DNA of 64,000 bases from Pisaster brevispinus (Eukaryota; Echinodermata; Asteroidea; Forcipulatida; Asteriidae). The position numbers and the translations under genes are program-made. The stretch lies in NCBI GenBank assembly GCA_023634235.1, contig JAMKCF010000022.1, positions 8,548,541-8,612,540 on the forward strand. Direction: 5' to 3'. Shown here in pieces: positions 31,896 through 43,110 of the stretch. The notes beneath the pieces are model-generated. The model did not search any database and was not told the origin of the DNA. It was given only the letters and a program-made list of their open reading frames with translations. Position 1 is the stretch's first letter. Each line of letters starts with the position of its first letter.

Positions 31896-34800
31896 TCATT
31901 GGCAGAAATCCCACTCGCCGTCCCCGTTCTCCCATGTAGATATACCAATGTGTAATTGAGTTGGTACTAGACCGTGATGGTCACCAGCGTCCCATTTCAC
32001 GAGATCGTTCTGTTGCCCTCTTTTGCCGGCAGTTACGACGCCCTCATCGTAGTGGATCCAGAAAGGGCGGTATTCAGTGCCGACAGTCACCGCTGATGTG
32101 TCCGTGTATTCAACATACAGTGAGCCGTCGCCATTGTAAGTTTTGCATAAATGTGGCATGCAGGCTCTGACGACTATCCTCTTATTACCTGGATAATACC
32201 CCAAAACTGAAAAAGAACGAAAACTTACTTGTTGTGTGACAATCATTTGATTGAAAACTCGAGCAATTGGGAATACTTTTGGCATAGTTGCAATTACGCT
32301 AAACATGGGGCCTACATAAAGAAAGATCGTACTCTCTTCGTGACTTGATCTTGATCTTCATATAGCAACACTCAATGTCTCATCAATGATATTGGATCAG
32401 ATTGTATATGGTTAAATAACTGACATTAGACGCGGTAAGGGGCTCAAAATTAAACTGTTGATATCTGTACAGAAATATACCAAGTAATAGTTATAAAGTG
32501 TATTTATGACGCGTGTTAACGCCTATGGTGCGCTTTTAAAGCCAAGTTTGCCCCTCAAAGCGTTTCACGTTTTTATTACACAATTCGTCGGGATCTTGGC
32601 CTAAGCAGTCCACTCCTTAGGAATATGCAGCACCAGCAGCCGAATGGGTGCACGGGCTGCTAATCATACACACTACTCTCTACCCTCTTTCGGGTACCCC
32701 TTTACTTCTGGATGATGAGAAGTAATTACAGTGAAGTGTCTTGCTCCAGGACACAAATGTCAGCCATCAGGACTTGAGTTATGTGTGCTAGACGGCTCGG
32801 CCAAGGCAAACTGTTAGTACGATTATTACGGGCTCTGGAATAAAGGTGCAGTTACATATAGCGCCACCATCACTTGTAAAAAAAAATAATAATAACAACA
32901 ACAACCTTAATGAAGTAAAGTCTTCCTTGTCACTTATGATTAAATTCATGCAAACTACAAATACTTAATAAGTTTCGACAGTGGCGTTTTGGGCAGTCAA
33001 AGTAAACAGAGTTCAACACTTACGTATCTCAATAACAACCGATGTATCATCCCTATTCTCTGACAGTCCTACGATGGCGACTCCATTAGCTTTCACACTG
33101 AAGTTCAGCGTAAAAGGCGATATCTGGGGCTCAAGAATAAACATGTAGCTGTATGGTGTAGGATGAGGCACAGTAGAGAAATGACAAGCTGCGAGAAACG
33201 GAAAAGAAATATTGTATTTATATAAACGGATGAGCGGCACCCGAACACGTTTGCTGTCAATGGACAATGTTTCTTTCTGTGCATTTGGTGGTGGTGTGTG
33301 TGTGTGTGTGTGTGAGCGTGTCTATCCATTCAAACCGAGGACTTTAACAAAAGGGATCCGGGTGTTTGACAGAGCGAGGACGTCCTCGCTTCGTTTTCGT
33401 GTACAAACCCAATGGGGACGTCGCTAAAAAAAACTATGTCCAAACAATGGGAGAACAAAGATAAGTCCTCGGTAAGCGGGATTTACAAACGTGTGTGCCC
33501 TTACATATGCCAACTTACGGGGTACTTTTAACAATGGAGCAATGGACCCCACAAGGCAATTTCAATAGGAACAATAGGGCCCCACAAGGGAATTCTTTAG
33601 AAAAGGGAACAATAGAACAACAATAGCAGTACCCCACAAACCGGATCCATAAGGTTGTGTGTGTGTGTGTGTGTGTGTTGGGGGGGGGGGGGTTCGACGT
33701 GAAATCTCACGGTATTTGATAACAAATGAAGCTTGCGACTGAAACCTGTGAATTCTTCGGCAGAGTTTTTGATTTCGAAAGTTAACTTCAAATACTCACA
33801 TTAACTCTTTCACATACTTGCAAGTTGGGCATGACACTCAACGAACTTAAATATGTGTTTGTTTTCCCATGGGTTTACCTTCTCTGCTTGTTCTTTACAA
33901 TGTGAACAATCCAAGAAACGTTTAGTTGAATGCCACTTTTGCCAAATCATGTGCATAACTATTCGATTATAAACAGCTTATCTTTTCAACAAACGGGGGA
34001 CTGGACACGTCTAGGTTTTTGCGGGTTTTGTTTGTTTTTTACTGAGAAGGGTAAGTTTTTTATGGGGGGATTCAAGCCGCGTTTCAAATATTTTTATTGG
34101 TAAAGCGAGGAGCACGGTGTGATGATGTTCAAAACTTAAATGAATGAGTGTTGTCGTTGTGTGTATTTAACAAGTCCCTTTGGAACTTAACTTCAAAGAC
34201 TCTACACTCTAAACAAATTCCGGTTCAAACTTGACCCGGATCGAGTCATGTGGGGCCTGATCCATTTCTGGGTCATTATGCCCGGAATCAGGTGTGAAAA
34301 TGATCCAGAATGGGTCAAGATGACGCAGAATCCCAGTGTAAATTCCTTTTTCTTTTTTTTTAACTCTCCCCTAGAATGAGTCAGATCCACTGAGATCCGG
34401 AGGGAGTCCGGTAAATATTCACAATTTTTTTGTATTAAAAAAAAAATTATAGTAGGTCTATGCTGTTGCAGCGTCATAAAATTACTGCGTCGCACAGTAT
34501 TTTAATTTTCAGTCATCATTACAGAAATTAATTGTAATTTTCAAGAAAAAAACAACAACTTTGGCTGTGAATGACCGGCGTAGTTGACGCATCGTAATGT
34601 ATTACCACATAAATAGGAATCATTTTCATTGTTTAATTTTCAAGAAATTTACGACGAATCAATGAGTTTCTTTGGTGGCTGGTTGGTCTGAGTGTAGTGA
34701 AAAGAGTGCCTCAACTTTCTTTGATAATTTATCAAGTGAGACTTTCGTGATGTCTCCTCTCCGCTGTGATCAATTTTACATAAAATACCTTTACACGGTA

Positions 34801-37800
34801 CGTCACTTTGACTTCGTTGGTATCCTTGCTGGCACACACAGTTGTAGCTACCGGGTGTATTGAAGCATTCTTCGTAATGAGACGGATTACAGGTGTGGGT
34901 CTGTTCATCGCATTCATTGATATCTTAACATAAAACAAGACACAGACGAATAAGCTGGATTTCATTCAGCTCTGAATTGTAAATCCAACTCGGAGAACAA
35001 AGGAAATAATATTCAAAATATGACCACCTTTGCATTGGCCGCCATTTTTGGTGTCACGGAATCGTGCGCGTGTGTTCGTGCTGCGCACGACTCTCAGCCA
35101 ATGATAGCTCTTCATTGACCTCAGTGAGGGGACTGTTTTGGGGCGTGTGACGACATATGCATGGGGATTATTGTTGGTTTAACTTACAATGATGGACGCG
35201 CACCTCGCGCATGGTTTTTACTTCTGGACACTTTTATGGAAATTTCCTTCGGGCGGTACATGAAGGCCATTCGTGTTAATAAAATGGGTTTGGTTGTGCC
35301 TTATGCTTGCCCTCAAGCTCAACTTAAGCGATTGTTCACTTCTAATTTGTGACGTCAAATTCGCTTTGCATTCGCATGAAGTATGCACAGGGCATTAGGC
35401 AAAGTTTAACATCATCATTAGGCCTATACGGTTCAAAAGTTAAATCGTTTATATATAAAAAATGAGTTAAGAGAGGTAAACATTGTGTATTGTGACGTAC
35501 CAGGGCATCCGAGCCAATTCCGTATCTCCTCATAGTCATTGCTGATTATAGGCGTATCGTGATAGGTAACGGTGAATGATCGACAGGGAGGCCTAGCATT
35601 GGTTCCGCCCATACGGATCTCGGTGCAATGACATGGATCCGGAACCGGAATCATCCATCGGAGCTTATTACCGTAGGCCGGATCAGGTTCCCTACCAATG
35701 CTGCAAATCATTGCTATAAAATAAACACGATAATTTGTAAATTTACGTCATTATTATAGCCATTGCCAAGTTCGCATTTTTCAACTACATGTCGATATTG
35801 CCTGGTACCCAACACATGTTTTTGAGCATGAGTACCAGTCAGTATTAACCACTGTTGGATAGAACAGTCCTTGTGCAAGCTTGTCCCATGCTTTCCGTTT
35901 GGGAGTAATAACTCACCAAAATTCTATCACTTCATCAAAATAACTTGAAATAATAGGTTGAAGACAATTTTCTAAAATCTAGAATCCCGCCAAAATTCAA
36001 CACATTGTGTTAATTTTCGTTTTCAAGCTTTCGATTTTACGCAACAATGCTTTTTAATTTTACCGAACTATGGGGGGTGTGTGTGTTTGTTATCCGTATG
36101 AGTGTGTGCTCAGTTTCGTTTTCATGAACTTGTAATTTCGTTAATGTTGATCTGGTTTAGCTATTATACTTTCATTTTTAATCATTTGATAAAGCTTAAG
36201 TTGAATTTGTACAATTTTGTCTTGTAAAAAAAGGCAATCAAAGACAATCGTCTAAGCCCACAGAAAAATAGTTACTTTTCCCTTTATTTTCGTCTGTGTG
36301 ATCAATTTCAAATCTTGACTAGGACCTATCGTTTTTCAACATAAATAATATCATAATGTTTCTTATTTAATTGGAGCTTATAATTCATTTGCTTTGTTTT
36401 TTTTAATTGTTCTTTGCTTTGTTCGTTTGCCAAATCATATTTAAACTCTTTGTTCCAATTAGAATTTCAAATTGAAATGCAGCCAAGTTAAGCAATGACT
36501 GAAACCAAACGTTTGAAGCTCATATTAAGGAACTAGTGCAATATCTGTAACGTCACTGACAATTTTTGGCATGGATGATTTGTTAATTGTGTTTATATTT
36601 AGTCCATTGTCAATTGACAGACTTGCAATAAAGGGTGATCTTGTGAAACGTATACCGACCTCAAAATTAACAGAAGAGAGCGGCTCACAAACAATAGCCA
36701 GTGTATAGACCAATAATGAAACACAAATATAACAGAATAAGGTCAAAGTCAGAAAACCAATAAGGTTTAATATAGACCTACTAAAGAAATAAAGCTATAA
36801 AAAGACAGAAAAAGACCGATAAGCCCTGGTTGAGACAATCCCTGCGAAAACCAATAGCTTTCAAAAATAACACTTCTTAAAATGTTTATGGATGAACAAA
36901 AATTGTGAACCCCAAAAATCTAGTTTATGTACAGCAGAAAATGAACTACTGATTACTGTGTTCATTCGCTTATCATCATGGAATACAAATAGCACTCCAC
37001 CAATCTAATCCTGCCATGCAGTATACAGATGAATTATTAGAGTATTGCGGCAAAATGAACATCACAAATAATCAAATTTTAGAAATAAAATATGTTTAAA
37101 GGTTGACTTAAGATGCTGTATAGCCTCGATTTGATGTTTTAAAGGAACAGGAATTGTGAGGATAAAAAAAACCACAATATTGTTTAATTTTAGTCTGAAA
37201 GCTAACAGATTATGAAATTCAGACTCGAACTATTTTTTTCTGTGATATATTTCCATATGAAATGAAGTCATATTCAAGAAAACTGACTCAATTTTGAACA
37301 TGACTTCATTAAACGCTCTAAAACCCACAACAAGGCCCAATTTCATGGCTCTGCTTACCGTGGATTCGGCGCTTCTAACCCCATAGCTTATTGTGCCTTA
37401 CAGGATGCCGCCGCAAGCGCCGTGGTATAAGCAGTGCCATACAAATTTAGCCAAGAACCCTGGACCTTTTCAGCATCCTTACCCTCTCCAACCCTCTCTA
37501 ATACCACGAAAACTAGTACAGTATCCATAGTAGGAATACTTTATAATAAATCCATATAATAATAAAACAAATACTTGTTTTCCCGGCTTGCCACCACCCC
37601 CGAAATTAAAATGTCTTGTTACGCCACTGCTCTTACAAGTTATAGATAAACATTAAAGTTATCTTGTAATTATTGTGACATCTTTTCTCCTAATGAAATT
37701 TCATTAAGATAAATATTTCTGCTCAGTAAAACTGAGCAGGACACCAGTCACAGATGGTACATATGAAATTGTATTTTGGTTGGTATCTTTACTCTGGTAA

Positions 37801-37997
37801 CCATACTTTTGTTGTAGCCTACTTAGTCACTTTTTGTGCTTAAGCAGCTCTATGAAATTGGGCCTAGAGCTAGTAGGCGAAAAAATAATGATTTTAAATT
37901 TAAAATAACGAGAGACTATAATATTAAACTTACCTTGGGAATTACAAGACATAGAGATGAGTGTGATACACACAGCAATGCGCACAAACGATGACAT
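31896..37997 (-). CDS. Secreted EGF_CA plus Methyltransf_FA-like protein, complete
   Basis: Five coding exons: 37997-37934, 35713-35501, 34923-34789, 33188-33024, 32206-31896. Phases agree and give 295 residues. Exon 1 is a signal peptide ([18 protein letters not shown]). Exon 2 (residues about 22-92) is a Cys-containing module I do not recognise ([21 protein letters not shown]). Exon 3 is one calcium-binding EGF domain: [12 protein letters not shown], a central [12 protein letters not shown] and a final VPC, six cysteines. Exons 4-5 form one domain resembling the farnesoic-acid O-methyltransferase family (Methyltransf_FA): [52 protein letters not shown]. Despite its name, that fold is a binding-type beta domain, common in echinoderm secreted proteins. 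I infer an extracellular recognition or matrix role; the ligand is unknown. The single-gene exon chain is supported only by splice phase. Confidence 0.85.
32585..32815 (-). mobile_element. SINE fragment in an intron of the secreted EGF gene
   Basis: GAGAAGTAATTACAGTGAAG, TGTCTTGCTCCAGGACACAA, ATCAGGACTTGAGTTATGTG and CTCGGCCAAGGC are the head and body of the 2117-type SINE in antisense. The tail side is diverged. Confidence 0.55.
33655..33692. repeat. (TG)n followed by poly-G
   Basis: TGTGTGTG run, then a G12 tract. A second (TG)n lies at 33291-33313. Both are in the intron between exons 3 and 4 of the secreted gene. Confidence 0.95.
35714..37933. other. Intron 1 of the secreted EGF gene: no coding content seen
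   Basis: It is AT-rich. It holds a CTGCTTACCGTGGATTCGGC element fragment at 37325-37450 and a MITE copy at 37695-37864. Nothing else was recognised in 2.2 kb. Confidence 0.6.
37695..37864. mobile_element. MITE-like element, 'GCTGCTTAAGC' family
   Basis: The right end is intact (TTAAGCAGCTCTATGAAATT, GGGCC). The left end is diverged (AATTTCATTAAGATAAATAT). The interior has GGTAACCATACTTTTGTTGT. Confidence 0.7.
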
Positions 37998-38340
37998 TTC
38001 AAAAAGGTCTTTATTCTATACTAAACACCAGTTCAGAAGTCAAGTTGAAGAATAACAAACGCAAGCCTCCTCAAGTTGGGTTCGTTCCGGTATGAGAGAC
38101 GCAACAGGTTTTGATCTCAAGCCAGATGGTTGACTCTTTGCTACCTGCGCGGCGTTTAAAACCCGTTCTGAACGGAGAGCCATTTAATGATACCACGTAA
38201 TCACCAAGTAGTTTCTCCAAAGTGTAATGACTTGGGGACCATTCCACATATTTAAGAGGGGGGTCAGGCCCCACATTTTTGTTTACAGGATTAAAAAAAG
38301 GGGGGAAATAGAATTGGATGGTGTGGTAGTAACACATTTT

Positions 38341-39375
38341 TTAACGATCTCGTTGACTGGTTGTCATGGGGCAATATTTGTGTGACACGCAATACGCACT
38401 AGAAAAGCAAGCACTTAATGACTAACTGATTGCTATAAACTTACATGAAAGTTACGGATGAAGGAATCCACTAACAAAGGGGACACATACTTTACCCTCG
38501 GCTATTTGATTCATTCTCCTGTAACTCTTTTGTATTATATAGCATGTACTTGACTTGTCCCTATATTACATCTGATTAGTAGTTGTTGCTGCGAAAGCTC
38601 AGTGTCTATTAGTTAGTCGTATTGTGCTGCCGCTACCCTAAATTCTTGACAGCCCCTGTGTAACTTGAATCAATTGTGTTGTCTAAAGGTTGACAACAAA
38701 AATACAATTCAAACTATAACCAAACCCATCAAGTAAATTTAAACCTTATACAATCGATGTATGTCGTATTATTCTCATCGTCAGTCCAAATTTACGTCAA
38801 ACACTCTTTCCACCAAAAGCAGCCACATGACACCAGGCATTAGTTTGTTAATAAAAACAAGCTACTGCACTCCTTTAAACCCTTACAGCGGTTGATACTA
38901 TAGCTTGTTTAATATGGGTACAAATATTGTAATGTCCTTGACTTCTTTACAATTATTCGTTCTGGCGGTAGGCGTATATATACCAATTTCTGTCCAGTTA
39001 TGAGTTGCCCAATTATTTCACAGCTTCGAAGAACAGCCATTTTTTGAGGAGACTTCACCTAATTGTCCATTACCGGTTTGATCTAAATACCTCCTGATAT
39101 GATATTATTGATACCCTTGGCTATAATTTTTTTTTAACGATCTCATTGTCTGGTTGTCATGGGTGCTCAGAATGCAAACAAGAAATTTGTGTGACACGCA
39201 ATACGCACTAGAAAAGCAAGTACTTTGAATTCGATATTAATTTTGTAATATAACATATATCCAATAACAAGATGAGTGAAAACAATGAGAAATAAACAAT
39301 AGTCAAAATACAATATGGATGAAATAATAATAAACTACATGTTAAACAAAGATGGTTTTGTGAAAATAATAGTAT
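38341..39375. repeat. Duplicated segment, copy 1 (with internal A-B-A direct repeats)
   Basis: Bases 38411-39375 align almost end to end with 41451-42397. Shared landmarks are GAAAGTTACGGATGAAGGAA, GCTGCCGCTACCCTAAATTC and TTCGAAGAACAGCCATTTTT. A flanking segment A (ACGATCTCGTTGACTGGTTG through CAATACGCACTAGAAAAGCA) occurs at 38341-38410 and again at 39135-39230, so B is bracketed by direct repeats in this copy. It lies right upstream of the secreted EGF gene. Confidence 0.95.
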
Positions 39376-40200
39376 TTACCACATCATTAGATATTTAGAG
39401 AAACATACCAATTAGTGGTTGCTAAAGGACTAAAATAATATGTTACAATAGCTGGGCATGTAAAGAAGATACTTAGATGTAAGCATTATTGGGAAATGCA
39501 CATATTTATTTTAGAAATATATTATTGGATTGTGTGGTCGTAATATTGGCCCTTTCGTCCCTCGTGATGAAGTTGGGAGTATTTTCACACCCAAAAATGT
39601 TAGCTATTTAGATAAATAAATCAATTACTGGGTAACTAATGAACTCAAATAATTCTAGACATTAGCTAGGCATGTAAAGAAGTCACTTAGATGTTAAAAT
39701 TGTTGGGACATGCGCAGAAAATATTGTTGTGAAATATACCTTAGATGGTGTGGTATGATCAAATAGCCCTTTCAAGGACATGCGCATAAATTAGGCTCTC
39801 AACGCATTGCCTCTATCATTGCGTCTATGCACGCAAATCATGCATTAACCTATCTTGTTCACGCTTACTGGAAGTTCAGGCGATAAAGATTGATTCTTGA
39901 GGTCTTTAGCTTCAATATTGAGTTATTAAATGTTATATGTCCTTTTGTTTTAACAGTTCCAGTTGGGCCCCTTTATATTCGATACTTGAAATGGTTTTTA
40001 AATAAAGGATATCACAGTAACACCAATGTTTTACTGGATACTTTCCCTTAATCATTTGCTCCTCATTATGCTATAAATGGATATGTTTGTGTTTTTGCTT
40101 GTTTATGCGTCTGACGAAGGTCAGGTTTGGATCGAAAGCTAAGGCCATCTCCCCTACTACATTTGATTATATAAATTTTTATTATAGGGTGTTTTTTTTT
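39376..40200. other. Intergenic DNA between the duplicated segments
   Basis: It holds two related ~240-bp stretches: 39410-39560 and 39635-39775 share GGGCATGTAAAGAAG, CACTTAGATGT and TGTGTGGT. A CGTCTGACGAAGGTCAGG motif near 40110 is of a kind often seen at repeat ends. No gene. Confidence 0.5.
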
Positions 40201-40202
40201 TT

Positions 40203-41050
40203 TTGGCGAGCTGCGAAGCAGAGTGAGCCTATGTAATGACAATTTCCGTCCCGTCTGTCCGTCCGTCCGTCCGTCCGTCTTTCCGTTCGTCCGTCCGTCC
40301 GGCCGTCCGCATTCAGTGGAAATGTTAAAGTTTTTGTTTAAGTATCAGTCTTTGAGTTGAGTTGTTTTATGGTATGTACAAGCACAAGTGAGATTGTTAT
40401 ATATAATTGCCAGTCATTTTTTTTTTAATTTTCAACTATGTTTTCCAATAATGTTGAAGTTTTGGGAATAAAAAAAATGTTAAAGTTTTGGGAATAAAAA
40501 AATGTTAAAGTTCTTTTTTTCAGGCTCAATTATTGACCTCTGGATTTTAAAGAACCAAACTCAAACTAAAATTTTAAAGTTTTGAACTAAGTTAAGTTGT
40601 AACTTTGACTTACAATTGACAACAGACAGGCTGAGCATAAAATCGGTTCCGGTTAAATGAGCTAAAACAATTAAAAACTTAAACGGTCATAACTCCTTAT
40701 CGCAATGATGTACTGACTTGAAACTTGAATCAAAAATTGCTTCTTTAATGTAGATTCATATGAAAAGATAAAGCTCAAAGAGTTTATCACTGGTTCCAGT
40801 TGAATGAGCTAAAACAATGACAACAATTAAATGGCCATAACTCCTTATTGCAATGATGTACTTACTTGAAACTTGAATCAAATATTGCTTCTTACACGTA
40901 GATTCATATGAAAAGATAAAACTCAAGAGTTTATCACTGGTTCCAGTTGAATGAGCTCAAACAATAAAAAAACTTAAATGGTCATAACTCCTTATTGCAA
41001 TTAGTCATTGGTCTTCTATCTGGCGATCGGCAGCTCGCCATGGCAGCTTC
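40203..41050. mobile_element. Non-coding element bounded by inverted GGCGAGCTGC
   Basis: It starts GGCGAGCTGCGAAGCAGAGT and ends GCAGCTCGCCATGGCAGCTT, so GGCGAGCTGC is inverted at the ends. Inside: a CCGT microsatellite (40245-40305), then three ~145-bp tandem units carrying GGTCATAACTCCTTATTGCA (from about 40640, 40790 and 40935). No open frame. Probably a non-autonomous transposon or satellite-bearing unit; no target duplication established. Confidence 0.6.
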
Positions 41051-41450
41051 GCTGTTCTAGTGTTCTTTTAAATTAGGGCAACTAGGGAAAGATAATTAAG
41101 TTATGGTGCATACATTATTGCCCTTCTAGGTAGAGACACGTAGTAATTGGTTATTGGAGTGAGAATTCCCTCCAGTGCTATGTTAAGTAGTATACCGAGA
41201 AACGTTATTACAAAACTCATCTGTATATAATTATTCCTATGACTTGTTTTTTCCGAGGAACTGGTTCAAGGTGTATTGCTTGTATACATATCCAACACTT
41301 TCCTGCCTTGTACGTTAAAGAGCTATCAAATAAATAAATAAAAGTGAATTTACACATCTTTATGATAGTGTTAATATAACCTTTGTATTTTCCTTGACAG
41401 TCCCAGATAGAGATTGTTCTGATAGATAAAACAAGAAAGGTATAGTGGTA

Positions 41451-42397
41451 GCACTTAATGACTAACTGATAAACTTACATGAAAGTTACGGATGAAGGAA
41501 TCCACTAACAAAGGGGACACATACTTTACCCTCGGCTATTTGATTCATTCTCCTGTAACTCTTTTGTATTATATAGACTTGTCCCTATATTACATCTGAT
41601 TAGTAGTTGTTGCTGCGAAAGCTCAGTGTCTATTAGTTAGTCGTATTGTGCTGCCGCTACCCTAAATTCTTGACAGCCCCTGTGTAACTTGAATCCGTTG
41701 TGTTGTCTAAAGGTTGACAACAAAAATATAATTCAAACTATAACCAAACCCATCAAGTAAATTTAAACCTTACAATCGATGTATGTCGTATTATTCTCAT
41801 CGTCAGTCCAAATTTACGTCAAACACTCTTTCCACCAAAAGCAGCCACATGACACCAGGCATTAGTTTGTTAATAAAAGCAAGCTACTGCACTCCTTTAA
41901 ACCCTTACAGCGGTTGATACTATAGCTTGTTTAATATGGGTACAAATATTGTAGGCCTAATGTCCTTGACTTTTTACAATTATTCGTTCTGGCGGTAGGC
42001 CTATATACCAATTTCTGTCCAGTTATGAGTTGACCAATTATTTCACAGCTTCGAAGAACAGCCATTTTTTGAGGAGACTTCACCTAATTGTCCATTACCG
42101 GTTTGATCTAAATACCTCCTGATATGATATTATTGATACCCTTGGCTATAATTTTTGTTTAACGATCTCGTTAACTGGTTGTCATGGGTGCCCAGAATGC
42201 AAACAAGAAATTTGTGTGACAGGCAATACGCACTAGAAAAGCAAGTACTTTGAATTCGATATTAATTTTGTAATATAACATATATCCAATAACAGGATGA
42301 GTGAAAACAATAAGAAATAAACAATTATCAAAATACAATATGGATGAAATATTAAACTACATGTTAAACAAAGATAGTTTTGTGACAATAATAGTAT
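41451..42397. repeat. Duplicated segment, copy 2
   Basis: Direct-orientation copy of 38411-39375, about 3 kb away. It differs by small indels (for example loss of TGCTATA after AACTGA, gain of GGCCTA after TTGTA) and scattered substitutions. Segment A is present only at its right end (42158-42245). Confidence 0.95.
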
Positions 42398-42429
42398 AAG
42401 CTGTTGCAAACTGCTTACCGACCAAAAGG

Positions 42430-42500
42430 ACCTAATGGTATAAATGCACAAAATAAGTTAGTGGCCTGACGTTTCGACCCTAGCAGAGTCTTTTTAGCCT
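42430..42500. repeat. GGCCTGACGTTTCGACCC dispersed motif
   Basis: AAATGCACAAAATAAGTTAG, then TGGCCTGACGTTTCGACCCT and AGCAGAGTCTTT. A second copy lies at 25063-25125. It is a dispersed element end of unknown class. Confidence 0.7.
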
Positions 42501-42699
42501 TTGAGAAAGATTTTGCAAAGATGATTTTTTATTAGAATGGAGATTTTACACTTTTATGTATATGGGCAAAATATCAAAATAATCAAAATGTGTTAAAATC
42601 CTAATCCCTGATGGTGGTCTATCGTTTGATGTTAATCATGGCACAACCATTTGGTTTGAGATACGAAGGAAAAGAATTTCATGTCTTGTCTGTATTCAA

Positions 42700-43110
42700 T
42701 AAGAATCGAAACTTATGTTGCACATTGCAGGATCACACACAATAGTCAGCTCTTTTTATGGTATAATGAGAATCGATACTGATGTTGCACGTTATAGGAT
42801 ATTATGACAAAAGATGGTGAACTCCCTTTTTTATTAAGAGAATCAATACTGATGTTGCATTTGATGGGATTCGACAAAAGATGGTGAACTCCTTTATGGT
42901 ATGAAGAGAATCGATACTGGTGTTGGACTTCATGGGCTTGACAAAAGTTGAGGAATTCGTTTTCTGTATAAAGAGATTTAAGGCCCGTGTTGACTGTAAT
43001 TATTTGAGTCGACATTCGATTCGATTTGGTATCAAGAGAATCGATATTGATTGCACAATATGTGATTTGAAAAAAAAGAGATGAATGATTACAAATTGTG
43101 AACTCCTTTT
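42700..43110. repeat. GAGAATCGATACTGATGTTGCA tandem array
   Basis: Five to six degenerate units of about 60-75 bp contain AGAGAATCGATACTG and GACAAAAGATGGTGAACTCC. The minus-strand open frame through it is an array translation. Confidence 0.85.
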
